Source: DASUGM01 sp036274055 (lineage in GTDB: Bacteria; Acidobacteriota; Vicinamibacteria; Vicinamibacterales; SCN-69-37). Taken from it: a stretch of DNA of 32,321 nucleotides. The position numbers and the translations under genes are program-made. The notes below the pieces were generated by a model. That model saw only the letters and a program-made list of their open reading frames with translations, was not told the DNA's origin and searched no databases. Location of the stretch: assembly GCA_036274055.1 (NCBI GenBank), contig DASUGM010000103.1:1-32321 (forward strand), read 5' to 3'. This document shows, one piece after another, positions 1-7,950 of the stretch (the first letter of the stretch is position 1; every line of letters begins with the position of its first letter).

Positions 1-101
1 GGGGTGTTTTCCACAGATTTGCGGCTTTGGGGGACAAGGGTCGGCGATAGTTAGTCGCCGACCCCCGTCCCCCAAAGCCCTGAATCTGTGGAAAACACCC
101 C
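1..101. repeat. 101-bp near-perfect palindrome
   Basis: The left arm (1-47) and right arm (55-101) pair at 42 of 47 positions around a 7-base loop (tagttag, 48-54). The mismatches fall in two small internal bulges (20-22 and 36-37). The outer arm reads ggggtgttttccacagatt and its complement. The element starts exactly at the window edge, so it may extend further left. Its right arm contains the GTG at 88 that opens the downstream methyltransferase frame. There is no T-run, so it does not look like a simple intrinsic terminator. A dispersed palindromic repeat is the most likely class. Confidence 0.85.
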
Positions 102-762
102 CGTCCCCGGAACCAAAACGCGGCTCACGACTCACGATCTCTGGCGATTCCCGTCCGAGTCGCTCTTCGATCGACTCGGACGGGCGGTCTGTGCGGCCGG
201 CTGTCTGCCGCGCAAGGAACTCTACGAGGCGTGGGAAGTCGCGCGCCGGACGCGCCGCCGCTTCCGCGGCGGTCGCGTCCTCGACTGCGGCGGCGGCCAT
301 GGGCTGCTCGCACACGTGATGCTGCTGCTCGACGACTCCTCGCCGTCGGCCGTCGTCGTCGACAAGGTCATACCGCCATCGAGTGCGTCTGTGAGCGCGG
401 CCGTCCTTAGCGCCTGGCCGCGCCTGCGCGATCGCGTGACTTACCTTGCCTCGGATCTCGCGGCCATCGCGATCGACGCGACTGACGTCGTGGTCTCCAG
501 CCACGCGTGCGGCGGGCTGACGGACGTGATTCTGGCGCGCGCCGCCGACGCGCGCGCGCGGGTCGCCGTTCTCCCGTGCTGCCACGATCTGACTCGCAAC
601 GACGCCGGCGATCTGAGCGGATGGCTCGACGGCGCGCTCGCGATCGACGTCATGCGCGCCGTGCGGCTGAAAGAGCGGGGCTACGAAGTCTGGACGCAGA
701 CGATCCCGGCGGCGATCACGCCGAAGAATCGGCTGTTACTCGCCAGGCCGACAGCACCATGA
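88..762 (+). CDS. Methyltransf_32-like SAM-dependent methyltransferase
   Basis: This 224-residue protein has a class I SAM-binding motif (VLDCGGGHGLL, residues 64-74). It also has the pair HACGGLTD (139-146) and PCCHD (163-167), which is characteristic of the Methyltransf_32 group that includes TRM13, GSTCD and METTL25-like proteins. The substrate is unknown; RNA is a guess from relatives. No signal peptide is visible, so it should be cytoplasmic. A stop at 52-54 precedes the GTG at 88, and no other usual start follows before the conserved part. The first codons therefore lie in the 1-101 palindrome, and codons around 120-138 resemble the GGCTCA-type repeat seen at 11219 and 17151. The last three codons and the TGA lie in the 750-874 repeat. 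Both ends look repeat-derived and the native start may be lost. Confidence 0.75.
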   Translation: MENTPVPGTKTRLTTHDLWRFPSESLFDRLGRAVCAAGCLPRKELYEAWEVARRTRRRFRGGRVLDCGGGHGLLAHVMLLLDDSSPSAVVVDKVIPPSSASVSAAVLSAWPRLRDRVTYLASDLAAIAIDATDVVVSSHACGGLTDVILARAADARARVAVLPCCHDLTRNDAGDLSGWLDGALAIDVMRAVRLKERGYEVWTQTIPAAITPKNRLLLARPTAP

Positions 763-874
763 AGGTTCCTTGAAGGATTCTGTAGGAACGTGAAGGAGCT
801 TCGTTGGTCTTGAAACGCAAGAAATTCCTTCATGCTCCTACAGAATCCTCCAACGGATCCTTCACGGTGCTGTC
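750..874. repeat. Palindromic repeat family 1, copy 1 (convergent gene ends)
   Basis: This 125-bp imperfect inverted repeat is bounded by gacagcacc and ggtgctgtc. Internal GAAGGA-rich arms pair well, including a perfect 13-bp stretch (ggattctgtagga with tcctacagaatcc). A second copy at 7816-7939 is alignable end to end. The element covers the last codons and TGA of the methyltransferase on the left, and touches the TAG of the leftward GH31 gene on the right. It may work as a bidirectional terminator or mRNA 3' stabiliser, but it lacks a clear U-tract. Confidence 0.85.
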
Positions 875-3273
875 TAGATCCGTAGCTCGACCGGCTTTCC
901 CTCAAACGTCACCGATTGAATCGACAGCGATCCGGGCACGCGCGCCAGAATCGTCCGCCGCATCGGCGCGCGCATCCGCGATCCGGGCGCAAGCGAAAGC
1001 GACAGCGTTCGACTCGCGTCACGCCAGGTCATGACGATGCCCATCCAGTCGCCGTTGCGATACTCGAACGACTTACCGTCATCTTCGTACAGCGTGAATC
1101 GCCTGTCGGCACCCGGATAGACGACGATCGTCAGCGGCCCGTCCACGGCGTCATCCGTGTACTGCTTCACCGGCCCCGTCGGCACGATCGCGCCCGCACG
1201 CACGTAGAGCGGCATCGTCTCGAGATCGACCGCGCGTTCGACCTCGCGGCCGCCATCGGTGCGTTGACCGGTCCAGTAGTCGTACCATGCGCCGCGCGGC
1301 AGATACAGCGTGCGCGACGTTGCGCCTCTTTCAACGACCGGCGCGACCAGGATGTCGCGACCCCACAAGTACTGATCGCCGCGCGCGACCGCGATCGGAT
1401 CGTCGGGGTAGTGCAGCCACATCGATCGGATGATCGGCAGGTTCGTCTCCGCGCACTCGCGCACCGCGGAGTAGAGGTACGGCATCAATCGATATCGCAG
1501 CTCGAGATACTTGCGGCAGATCGGCTCGACGCGCTCGTCATGCAGCGCCTCGGGCGGCGGATCGCCGGCGCCGCCGCCATAGCCGGCCCATTCGCTGATG
1601 CCGACGGTGCCGCGATTCCAGCCGAAGGGCAGCCGCAGCTGCCATGACCGGCCGTGCGATCGAAACAGCGGGTTGAATGCCCCGAACTGAAACCAGCGCA
1701 CGTAAAGTTCGCCGGTCAGTTCGGGCGTCGGCACGAACCCGCCGATGTCCGTGCCCCAGAACGGAATGCCCGAGAGCGCGGTGTTCACCGCGACCGGCAC
1801 GTGCGCCTTCAGCGTGTCCCACGTCGAGTAGATGTCACCCGACCAGAGAAACGCGCCGTAACGCGACATCCCCGGATAGCCGTTGCGATGCAGCGCGTAG
1901 GCGCGCTCGTTCGGCCGATAGAGCTGGCTGCCTTCCCAGTACATGCGAATGCGATTCAGGCGCGAGGTCGGATCGTAGGCGTCACCTTGATCCGGCCACC
2001 AGCCGTCGACACCGATGTCGAACAACGGCTTGTGCGCGGGCCAGTAGCACGACACCTGCCGCTCCGGCGGCCACGCGCCGGGCTGGCCCTGCGCGTTCGG
2101 CAAGCGTCCCGGCGGAATCGGCGGCGCCGTGCACGGATCGTTGACGCCGCCAGTAAACACGCGACCCTCGACCGCGACGTGCAGCACGATCTTGAAGTGC
2201 TCTGCGTGCAGCGTGTCGATCATCTTCTTCGGATCGGCGAAGTTCGTCGGATGCCACGTGAACTCGCCGTTGTGCGTGTTCCATCCCGACGGGCTGAAGT
2301 CGGTGCCGAGATAGATCAGCGCATCGCACGGCAGCTTCTTTTCGCGAAACGTCCGAGCGATGCCGAGGATCTGATCCGGGCCCTCGAGCGTGCGATGCGA
2401 CTGCTGATAGCCGAACGTCCACAGCGGCGGCATTTCCGGCCGGCCGGTGATCTTCGAGTACTCGAGCATCAACACCGCCGGATCCGACGTCGCGGTGACG
2501 AACACATCGAGCGGCGCCATCGTCGTCGCCGGCACGGCCTGCGGCGCGTTGACCTGATTGCCGCCCGGCGGCGTCGGCGGCGTCATCATCGGCGTGAAGA
2601 CGCCGTCGCCGCCAGCTTGCGTGGCCGAAGCGCCGTCGGCGCGAAGGCCCGCGGAAAGATCAAATCCGCCCAGCGGCTGGTGAATGAACATCCCCCAGCC
2701 GTCGGTGCCGATCAGCCACTGAATCGGCACGCGGCCGCCGTGCGTGCGGAGTTGATAGCCGCCCTGACCGCTGCGCCCGCGATCGATCGTGCCCTTGCGA
2801 TCGAATTGCTGCCCGCCTTCGCCCAGCCCAAGCAGCGGTCCTTTCGGCAGGCGGAACTTCATCGCCGGCGTCGTCGCGTCGAGCGTGAGTGTCTGCACGG
2901 CCTCGCCCTTGAGCGTCTCGACATGCAGCGTCGGCGGCGCGTCGGTGAATCGGACGCGAAGATTGCCGGCGGTCACCTGCTTCAGCGGCGCCGCCGCGCG
3001 CGCCCGCGCCAGCGCGCGACCCCACTCGCTCTGCACCAGCGATCCGTCGACTGGCAGCGGTGCCACCGCGCCGGCGGCGATCGGCAGCACCAGAATCCGA
3101 ACCGTAACCGGGCTGACGGAAGTGACGACGATCTCGACCGGCGATCCGCCGACGACGATGTCGGCGCCCTGGCCGCGGATGACACCGCCGCCAAGCGCGA
3201 CCGCGGCGCCGGCCGCGCCCAATTGCTTGATCGCGTCGCGCCGGGTGACGCCGGTCGGATTCGTGTCGCTCAT
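874..3273 (-). CDS. Tat-exported GH31 family alpha-glycosidase
   Basis: A 799-residue glycoside hydrolase family 31 enzyme, of the retaining alpha-glucosidase/alpha-xylosidase class. The predicted nucleophile is D428 in GVDGWWPDQGD and the predicted acid/base is D480 in WSGD. Further family blocks are GIPFWGTDIGGF, FRSHG and RYRLMPYLYS, followed by C-terminal beta domains. The N-terminus (TRRDAIKQLGAAGAAVALGGG) is a twin-arginine signal, so it acts outside the cytoplasm. The ATG at 3273 was chosen because it sits behind a GAGGA ribosome site and gives a correct Tat signal; the open frame continues about 93 codons upstream into galM. It lies 13 bp after the aldose epimerase in a leftward three-gene operon. 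Exact sugar specificity cannot be read from sequence; WWPDQGD instead of the classical WxDMNE suggests a divergent subfamily. Confidence 0.9.
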   Translation of the reverse strand: MSDTNPTGVTRRDAIKQLGAAGAAVALGGGVIRGQGADIVVGGSPVEIVVTSVSPVTVRILVLPIAAGAVAPLPVDGSLVQSEWGRALARARAAAPLKQVTAGNLRVRFTDAPPTLHVETLKGEAVQTLTLDATTPAMKFRLPKGPLLGLGEGGQQFDRKGTIDRGRSGQGGYQLRTHGGRVPIQWLIGTDGWGMFIHQPLGGFDLSAGLRADGASATQAGGDGVFTPMMTPPTPPGGNQVNAPQAVPATTMAPLDVFVTATSDPAVLMLEYSKITGRPEMPPLWTFGYQQSHRTLEGPDQILGIARTFREKKLPCDALIYLGTDFSPSGWNTHNGEFTWHPTNFADPKKMIDTLHAEHFKIVLHVAVEGRVFTGGVNDPCTAPPIPPGRLPNAQGQPGAWPPERQVSCYWPAHKPLFDIGVDGWWPDQGDAYDPTSRLNRIRMYWEGSQLYRPNERAYALHRNGYPGMSRYGAFLWSGDIYSTWDTLKAHVPVAVNTALSGIPFWGTDIGGFVPTPELTGELYVRWFQFGAFNPLFRSHGRSWQLRLPFGWNRGTVGISEWAGYGGGAGDPPPEALHDERVEPICRKYLELRYRLMPYLYSAVRECAETNLPIIRSMWLHYPDDPIAVARGDQYLWGRDILVAPVVERGATSRTLYLPRGAWYDYWTGQRTDGGREVERAVDLETMPLYVRAGAIVPTGPVKQYTDDAVDGPLTIVVYPGADRRFTLYEDDGKSFEYRNGDWMGIVMTWRDASRTLSLSLAPGSRMRAPMRRTILARVPGSLSIQSVTFEGKPVELRI

Positions 3274-3286
3274 CGCATGTCCTCGC

Positions 3287-4456
3287 TTATTTCGTGACGC
3301 TGAACGCGTAGACCGTACGCGACTTGAATGTCTGGCCCGGCCGCAGAATCGTCGACGGAAACCCGGGATGGTTCGGCGAGTCAGGGAAGTGCTGCGTCTC
3401 GAGGCAGACGCCGCTGCGGCGGACGTATAACGTCTTGCCCTTGCCGACGATCGTGCCGTCAAGTTTGTTGCCGGAGTAGAACTGCAGTCCCGGCTCGGTG
3501 GTGCTGATTTCGAGGGCGCGGCCGGATGACGAGTCTTCGAGCCGGGCGGCAAGCACGAGGCCCGGACCGTTGCGATTGAGCACGAAGTTGTGGTCGTAGC
3601 CGCCGCCGACCTTCAGCTGCGGATCGGCCGCTTCGATGCGCGCGCCGATGCGCGTCGGCGTGCGGAAATCGAACGGCGTGCCGGCGACGCTGACGATCGC
3701 GCCAGTGGGAATCTGCGTGTCGTCGACCGGCGTGTAACGGTCGGCGTTAACCGTCAGCATCTGGTCCGTTATCTCGCCCGAGTTGTGTCCGGCGAGATTG
3801 AAGTAGCTGTGCTGCGTCAGATTGATTGGCGTCGCCTTGTCGGTCGTCGCGGTGTAGTCGACAACCAGCTCGCTCTTCGTAGTCAGGGTGTAGACGACCC
3901 GGACTTTCAATGTGCCGGGATAGCCCTCCTCGCCGTCCGGGCTGGTGCGGGTGAACGCAATCGTGGAGTCACCGGGCGTGGGCGGTGCGACTTTCTCGAC
4001 GGCCCAGATGACTTTGTCGAAGCCCTTGACGCCGCCATGCAGGTGGTTCGGCCCGTTGTTGACGGCGAGCGCGTATTCGCGTCCATCGAGCCTGAACTTG
4101 CCGTTTGCGATTCGGTTACCGTAGCGGCCGACGACCGCACCGAAGAATCTCGAGCGATTCAGATAGCCGTCGATGTCGTCGTGACCGATGACGACGTCCG
4201 CCAATCGGCCGTTGCGATCGGGCACGAGAATCGACGTGATGATCGCGCCGTAGTTGATCGCGCGAATCGACATGCCGGTCGGATTCGCGCTCGCCAGCGT
4301 ATAGACGTCGACCGGCGTGCCGTCGGGCAGCGCGCCGAACGGCCGGCCCTGCGGCGGGGGGCCATTGACCCGGGTGGGCCGGGGTCCATTGGCCCCCAGG
4401 ACGATCGTGGTGGTGATCGCTACGAGCGCGATCGCGATCGCGATCAGTCGCGTCAC
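3287..4456 (-). CDS. galM: Exported aldose 1-epimerase (mutarotase)
   Basis: This 389-residue GalM family enzyme interconverts alpha and beta anomers of aldoses. Family blocks are GRYGNRIANGKF, NHLHGGVKGFDK, NLTQHSYFNLAG and TTEPGLQFYSGN. These give the expected catalytic residues H140, H216 and E321. It is longer than cytoplasmic GalM because of an N-terminal hydrophobic segment (LIAIAIALVAITTTIVLG), so it is probably exported or membrane-anchored. The GTG at 4456 was chosen because its GTGA overlaps the stop of the preceding dehydrogenase by 4 bp, the usual sign of translational coupling, and because it starts directly at the signal segment. It lies between the dehydrogenase and the GH31 gene, which fits extracytoplasmic sugar release and epimerisation. 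Confidence 0.9.
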   Translation of the reverse strand: MTRLIAIAIALVAITTTIVLGANGPRPTRVNGPPPQGRPFGALPDGTPVDVYTLASANPTGMSIRAINYGAIITSILVPDRNGRLADVVIGHDDIDGYLNRSRFFGAVVGRYGNRIANGKFRLDGREYALAVNNGPNHLHGGVKGFDKVIWAVEKVAPPTPGDSTIAFTRTSPDGEEGYPGTLKVRVVYTLTTKSELVVDYTATTDKATPINLTQHSYFNLAGHNSGEITDQMLTVNADRYTPVDDTQIPTGAIVSVAGTPFDFRTPTRIGARIEAADPQLKVGGGYDHNFVLNRNGPGLVLAARLEDSSSGRALEISTTEPGLQFYSGNKLDGTIVGKGKTLYVRRSGVCLETQHFPDSPNHPGFPSTILRPGQTFKSRTVYAFSVTK

Positions 4457-5325
4457 GGGCGCAGCACCTCGACGACGGCGGCGAAGTCCATGGCGTTCCA
4501 CGGCGTTTGCGACGCCAGTTGAAACCGTCCCAGCGCCGCCCGCGCGGTTTCGAGATCGACGCCGTGCCGCTGGCCCTCGGCGATCGCGTACGACAGATCC
4601 TTCGTCATCAGCCCGAGCTTGAAGTTGACCGCGTAGTCGCGCGACGCCATCCGGTGTGACACCGCCTTGATCAGCGGGCTCCCGGGCGCGCCGTTCTGCA
4701 GTACGCCGAGCGAGGCCTCGAGCGACAAGTTCGACTGCTCGATCAACACGACGGCTTCCGCCAACGCCGCCGCCTGCACGCCGCAGAGGTAGTTGTTGAT
4801 CAGCTTCAAGCGCGCGCCGCTGCCCCCGGGTCCGACATGGACGACGTTGCGGCTCATCGCGGCGAGCACGGGACGCACACGCTCGAGCGCGGCCGCGTCG
4901 CCGCCGACGAGAAACTGCAGCTCGCCGTTTGCCGCCTGAGTCCTGCTGCCCGTGACCGGCGCGTCGATCGTCGCGCAGCCTTTTGCCGCCGCGAGCGCGG
5001 TGAGTTCAGCCACCCAGGCTGGCGACACCGTGCTGCACTCGATCGCCGTCGCGCCGCGCGGTACGCGCTCGAGCGCCCCATCCGATCCCGCCCACACCGA
5101 CCACGACGCGGCATCGTCGGCGACCATGCTGATGACGATGTCGGCATCGGCGGCAGCGTCAGCCGGGGTCGATGCGACGGTCGCGCCGAGATCGCGCAAC
5201 GGCTCGGCGGCCGACGCCGTGCGATTCCACACGGCGAGGGGAAAACCCGCTGCAGCGAGCCGGCGCGCCATGCCGCCGCCCATGACGCCGAGACCGAGAA
5301 ATGCGATCCGTTGTTTTGAACTCAT
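4453..5325 (-). CDS. NAD(P)-dependent beta-hydroxyacid dehydrogenase (GarR/MmsB type)
   Basis: This 290-residue protein of the 3-hydroxyisobutyrate / tartronate-semialdehyde reductase family oxidises or reduces beta-hydroxyacids. It has the N-terminal Rossmann motif GLGVMGGGMA (11-20), the substrate loop DAPVTGS (121-127) and catalytic K174 with N178 in KLINN. A KDL motif follows in the all-helical C-terminal domain. No signal is present, so it is cytoplasmic. It is the first gene of the leftward operon and overlaps galM by 4 bp. It is divergent from the sugar-acid transporter. The context fits sugar-acid breakdown, but the true substrate is not determined. Confidence 0.85.
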   Translation of the reverse strand: MSSKQRIAFLGLGVMGGGMARRLAAAGFPLAVWNRTASAAEPLRDLGATVASTPADAAADADIVISMVADDAASWSVWAGSDGALERVPRGATAIECSTVSPAWVAELTALAAAKGCATIDAPVTGSRTQAANGELQFLVGGDAAALERVRPVLAAMSRNVVHVGPGGSGARLKLINNYLCGVQAAALAEAVVLIEQSNLSLEASLGVLQNGAPGSPLIKAVSHRMASRDYAVNFKLGLMTKDLSYAIAEGQRHGVDLETARAALGRFQLASQTPWNAMDFAAVVEVLRP

Positions 5326-5380
5326 AAGCAGAGCGATGACCTCGGGGACCCGTGGTCATGTTATTACTCCGGTCCCACCG

Positions 5381-6610
5381 ATGCGCTGGCGAATCGCGAC
5401 TCTCGTGTTTGCGGCTATCGCGATCAGCTATCTCGATCGCCAGGCGCTGCCGGTCGCCGTCGCCGCGATCCAGAAGGACATCCCGCTCACCAATACGCAA
5501 TTCGGCGGGCTCAACTCGATGTTCCTGCTCGCCTACGCGCTGATGTATGCGGGCGGCGGCGCGCTGATCGATCGACTGGGAACGCGTCGCGGGTTCGCGA
5601 TCATCATGATCGGCTGGTCGCTGGCGTGCGCGAGCCACAGTCTGGCCGGCGGCGTGATCGCGCTAGGCATCAGCCGGTTCCTGCTTGGCGCCGGCGAAGG
5701 CGGCGGCTTTCCGGCCGCGACCAAAGTCATCGCCGAGTGGTTTCCGGTACGCGAGCGGTCGACGGCGATGGGGCTGGTCAACGCCGGCACTGCCGTAGGC
5801 GCCGTGATCGCGCCGCCGGCGATCGCGGCGATCGTCCTCTACGGACACTGGCGGTGGGTGTTCGTCGCCTGCGGAGTGGTGGGGTTGATCTGGTCCGCCT
5901 GGTGGCTGGCGAGCTATCCCTCAGGTCACGCCACGGAAATCGAATCACGCCGGGACGGCGAGAGCTCCGAGGCGCAGGGAACGCGCTTCTCCTGGACAGA
6001 ACTTCTGTCTCTCCGCCAGGTGCGCGGGCTGGTCTTCGCGAAGTTTCTCACCGACGCGGCGTGGTTTTTCTACATCTCGTGGCTGCCGAAGTACCTCTAC
6101 GATGCGCGCGGCTTCGACACGAAGCAGGTCGGCTACTACGCGTGGGTGCCGTTTGCAGCGGCGGGGATCGGCAGCCTGCTCGGTGGCTGGTTCTCGAGCC
6201 GTTTGATCGCGCGCGGCAGGTCGGTTGATTTCTCGCGCAAGCTCGCGCTCGGCCTGTCGGCGGTGGTCATGCCCGGGATCATTTTCGTCACCCGGGTGCC
6301 TGTCGAATGGGCAATCGTGCTGTTCAGTCTGGCGTTCTTCGGACAGCAGTCGTGGTCGACGCTGGTGATGATCGTGCCGACCGACCTGTTCGAGCGCCGC
6401 ATTGTCGCCTCGGTCGCCGGTTTAGTCGGGTTTGGCGGCGCGATGGGCGGCCTGCTGATGAACCAGATCGCCGGCCGCCTGCTCGATCTCGGCTTCGGCT
6501 ATCAGACCGTGTTTTCCATCGTCGGCATGTTGCACATCACCGCGTTCGTGGTCATCCTGATCGCGATTCCGCGCATCGTTCCTATCGTCGGAAGGCAGAC
6601 CGCTTCATGA
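5381..6610 (+). CDS. MFS transporter, anion:cation symporter (hexuronate/ExuT-like)
   Basis: A 409-residue major facilitator with about 12 hydrophobic segments. SYLDRQALPVAVAAIQKDI near the start, DRLGTRRG after helix 2, and GAGEGGGFPAATKVIAEWFP followed by RERSTAMG are typical of the ACS family that takes up hexuronates, glucarate and similar sugar acids. The ATG at 5381 gives the normal family N-terminus (MRWRIATLVFAA); an in-frame ATG at 5336 would add 15 residues, and neither has a strong ribosome site. Its TGA overlaps the ATG of the downstream dehydratase (ATGA), so the two are translationally coupled. It probably supplies the dehydratase with substrate. The 55-bp gap to the divergent dehydrogenase must hold both promoters. 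Confidence 0.88.
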   Translation: MRWRIATLVFAAIAISYLDRQALPVAVAAIQKDIPLTNTQFGGLNSMFLLAYALMYAGGGALIDRLGTRRGFAIIMIGWSLACASHSLAGGVIALGISRFLLGAGEGGGFPAATKVIAEWFPVRERSTAMGLVNAGTAVGAVIAPPAIAAIVLYGHWRWVFVACGVVGLIWSAWWLASYPSGHATEIESRRDGESSEAQGTRFSWTELLSLRQVRGLVFAKFLTDAAWFFYISWLPKYLYDARGFDTKQVGYYAWVPFAAAGIGSLLGGWFSSRLIARGRSVDFSRKLALGLSAVVMPGIIFVTRVPVEWAIVLFSLAFFGQQSWSTLVMIVPTDLFERRIVASVAGLVGFGGAMGGLLMNQIAGRLLDLGFGYQTVFSIVGMLHITAFVVILIAIPRIVPIVGRQTAS

Positions 6611-7803
6611 GAATCACTGAAGTCCGCACGCGCGTCGTCGAATGGCGCGGCCCGACGGTGCCGCCGCAGCCGCATTTCTGCACGAATCCGATGGACTTGC
6701 TGTCGCTCTCCACCCTTCGACCTGGCTCAGGACAGGGAGACGCGATGGCCGGGTTCCGTTTTCACGGCTGGGTGATCGTCGAGATCTTCACCGACGCCGG
6801 CCATGTCGGCATCGGCAACGCGGCGCTGTCGCCGCGATTGACGAAGCAGTGCATCGATCTGTATCTCACGCCGCTGCTCATCGGCGCCGACCCGTTCGAC
6901 GTCGAATTCCTGTGGCAGCTGATGTACCGGAAGACGATGGCGTTCGGCCGCAAAGGTGTCGGCATGACCGCGATCAGCGCCGTGGACATCGCGTTGTGGG
7001 ACGTCCTCGGCAAGGCCGCGAAGCAGCCGGTGTTCAAGCTGCTCGGCGGCCGGACGAAGCAAACGATTCCCGTCTACGCGAGCCGCCTCTACTCCGGTCC
7101 GCTCGACGAGCTCGCCTCCGAAGCGAAAAAGTACAAGGATGCCGGCTACAAAGCCGTGAAGATGCGCTTCGGCTGGGGGCCGGTCGACGGCGCCGAAGGG
7201 ATGCGGCACAACGTCGATCTCGTCCGCACCGCGCGCGAGGTGCTCGGCGACGACATCGACATCATGGCCGACGCCTACATGGGCTGGAACCTCGACTACG
7301 CGCGCCGGATGATCCCGCGGCTCGAGCCGTTCAATTTGCGCTGGCTCGAAGAGCCGGTGATTCCCGACGACATTCAGGGCTACGCGCAGCTCAAGGCGAT
7401 GAACCGCATTCCGATCGCCGGCGGAGAACACGGCTTCACGCAGTACGAGTTCCGCGACCTGCTCGAAGCCCGCGCCGTCGACTACATCCAGTACGACACC
7501 AACCGCGTCGGCGGCATCTCACAGGCGCGCAAGATCAATGCGATGGCCGAGTCGTTCGCCGTGCCGGTGGTCCCGCACGCCGGCCAGATGCACAACTACC
7601 ACCTGGTGATGTCGAGCCTGAACTCGCCGATGGCGGAGTTCTTTCCACCGGTCGACGTCGAAGTCGGCAACGAGCTGTTCTGGTACATCTTCGACGGCGA
7701 ACCGGTGCCGCAGAACGGCGCCATCGATCTACGCGACGACGTGCCCGGGCTGGGGTTGACGATCAAGGAAGCTGCGCTGAGCAAGTTCGATGTGATCGAG
7801 TAA
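6607..7803 (+). CDS. Enolase-superfamily sugar-acid dehydratase, L-rhamnonate dehydratase-like
   Basis: This 398-residue mandelate racemase/enolase superfamily protein should remove water from an aldonic acid to give a 2-keto-3-deoxy acid. Likely Mg2+ ligands are D222 (MADAYMGW), E248 (WLEEP) and E274 (GGEH); H324 (VVPHAGQMHNYH) is the likely catalytic base. The KMRFGWGPVDGAEGM stretch and the HAGQMHNYH block resemble the RhmD group, but related fuconate or galactonate-type activities are not excluded. The start is fixed by the ATGA overlap with the transporter. Residues 35-45 (STLRPGSGQGD) look like translation of a short dispersed DNA repeat inserted in frame in the N-terminal capping domain. 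The gene is followed by palindromic repeat copy 2. Confidence 0.82.
   Translation: MRITEVRTRVVEWRGPTVPPQPHFCTNPMDLLSLSTLRPGSGQGDAMAGFRFHGWVIVEIFTDAGHVGIGNAALSPRLTKQCIDLYLTPLLIGADPFDVEFLWQLMYRKTMAFGRKGVGMTAISAVDIALWDVLGKAAKQPVFKLLGGRTKQTIPVYASRLYSGPLDELASEAKKYKDAGYKAVKMRFGWGPVDGAEGMRHNVDLVRTAREVLGDDIDIMADAYMGWNLDYARRMIPRLEPFNLRWLEEPVIPDDIQGYAQLKAMNRIPIAGGEHGFTQYEFRDLLEARAVDYIQYDTNRVGGISQARKINAMAESFAVPVVPHAGQMHNYHLVMSSLNSPMAEFFPPVDVEVGNELFWYIFDGEPVPQNGAIDLRDDVPGLGLTIKEAALSKFDVIE
6709..6741 (+). repeat. Short dispersed repeat inserted in frame in the dehydratase gene
   Basis: The bases around 6711-6736 read cacccttcgacctggctcag followed by gacagg. This matches the kind of short CCTTCGAC...GCTCAGG repeat that I recall as often scattered, sometimes inside genes, in bacterial genomes. 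It encodes residues 35-45 of the dehydratase without breaking the frame. It falls in the substrate-specificity capping region. I see no second copy in this window, so repeat status rests on recollection of the motif. Confidence 0.45.
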
Positions 7804-7815
7804 CGAGCCACGAGC

Positions 7816-7939
7816 GACAGCACCGTGAAGGATCTTTGAAGGAGTTTGCAGGAGCGTGAAGGAGCTTTATTGGGTTTGAAAACCCAGGATCTCCTTCACG
7901 CTCCTGCAGATTCCTCCAGAGATCCTCCACGGTGCTGTC
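7816..7939. repeat. Palindromic repeat family 1, copy 2 (convergent gene ends)
   Basis: This 124-bp inverted repeat is homologous along its whole length to 750-874 and has the same ends, gacagcacc and ggtgctgtc. It lies between the stops of the dehydratase (7803) and the leftward pirin gene (7951), again a convergent junction. The apical part forms tgggttt...aaaccca. Base pair C7849-G7906 corresponds to T783-A840 in copy 1, a compensatory change that keeps pairing. Confidence 0.85.
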
Positions 7940-7950
7940 GAGTCATTGGT

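Noticed and set aside
1654..3297. Long open frame on the plus strand opposite the GH31 gene
   Set aside because: Composition is Arg/Ala-rich with no domain or signal; it is the antisense shadow of a well-supported gene in GC-rich DNA.
4430..4450. gcgatc tandem units near the galM start as a possible binding site
   Set aside because: They encode the Ile-Ala-Ile-Ala part of the signal segment; codon repetition explains them.
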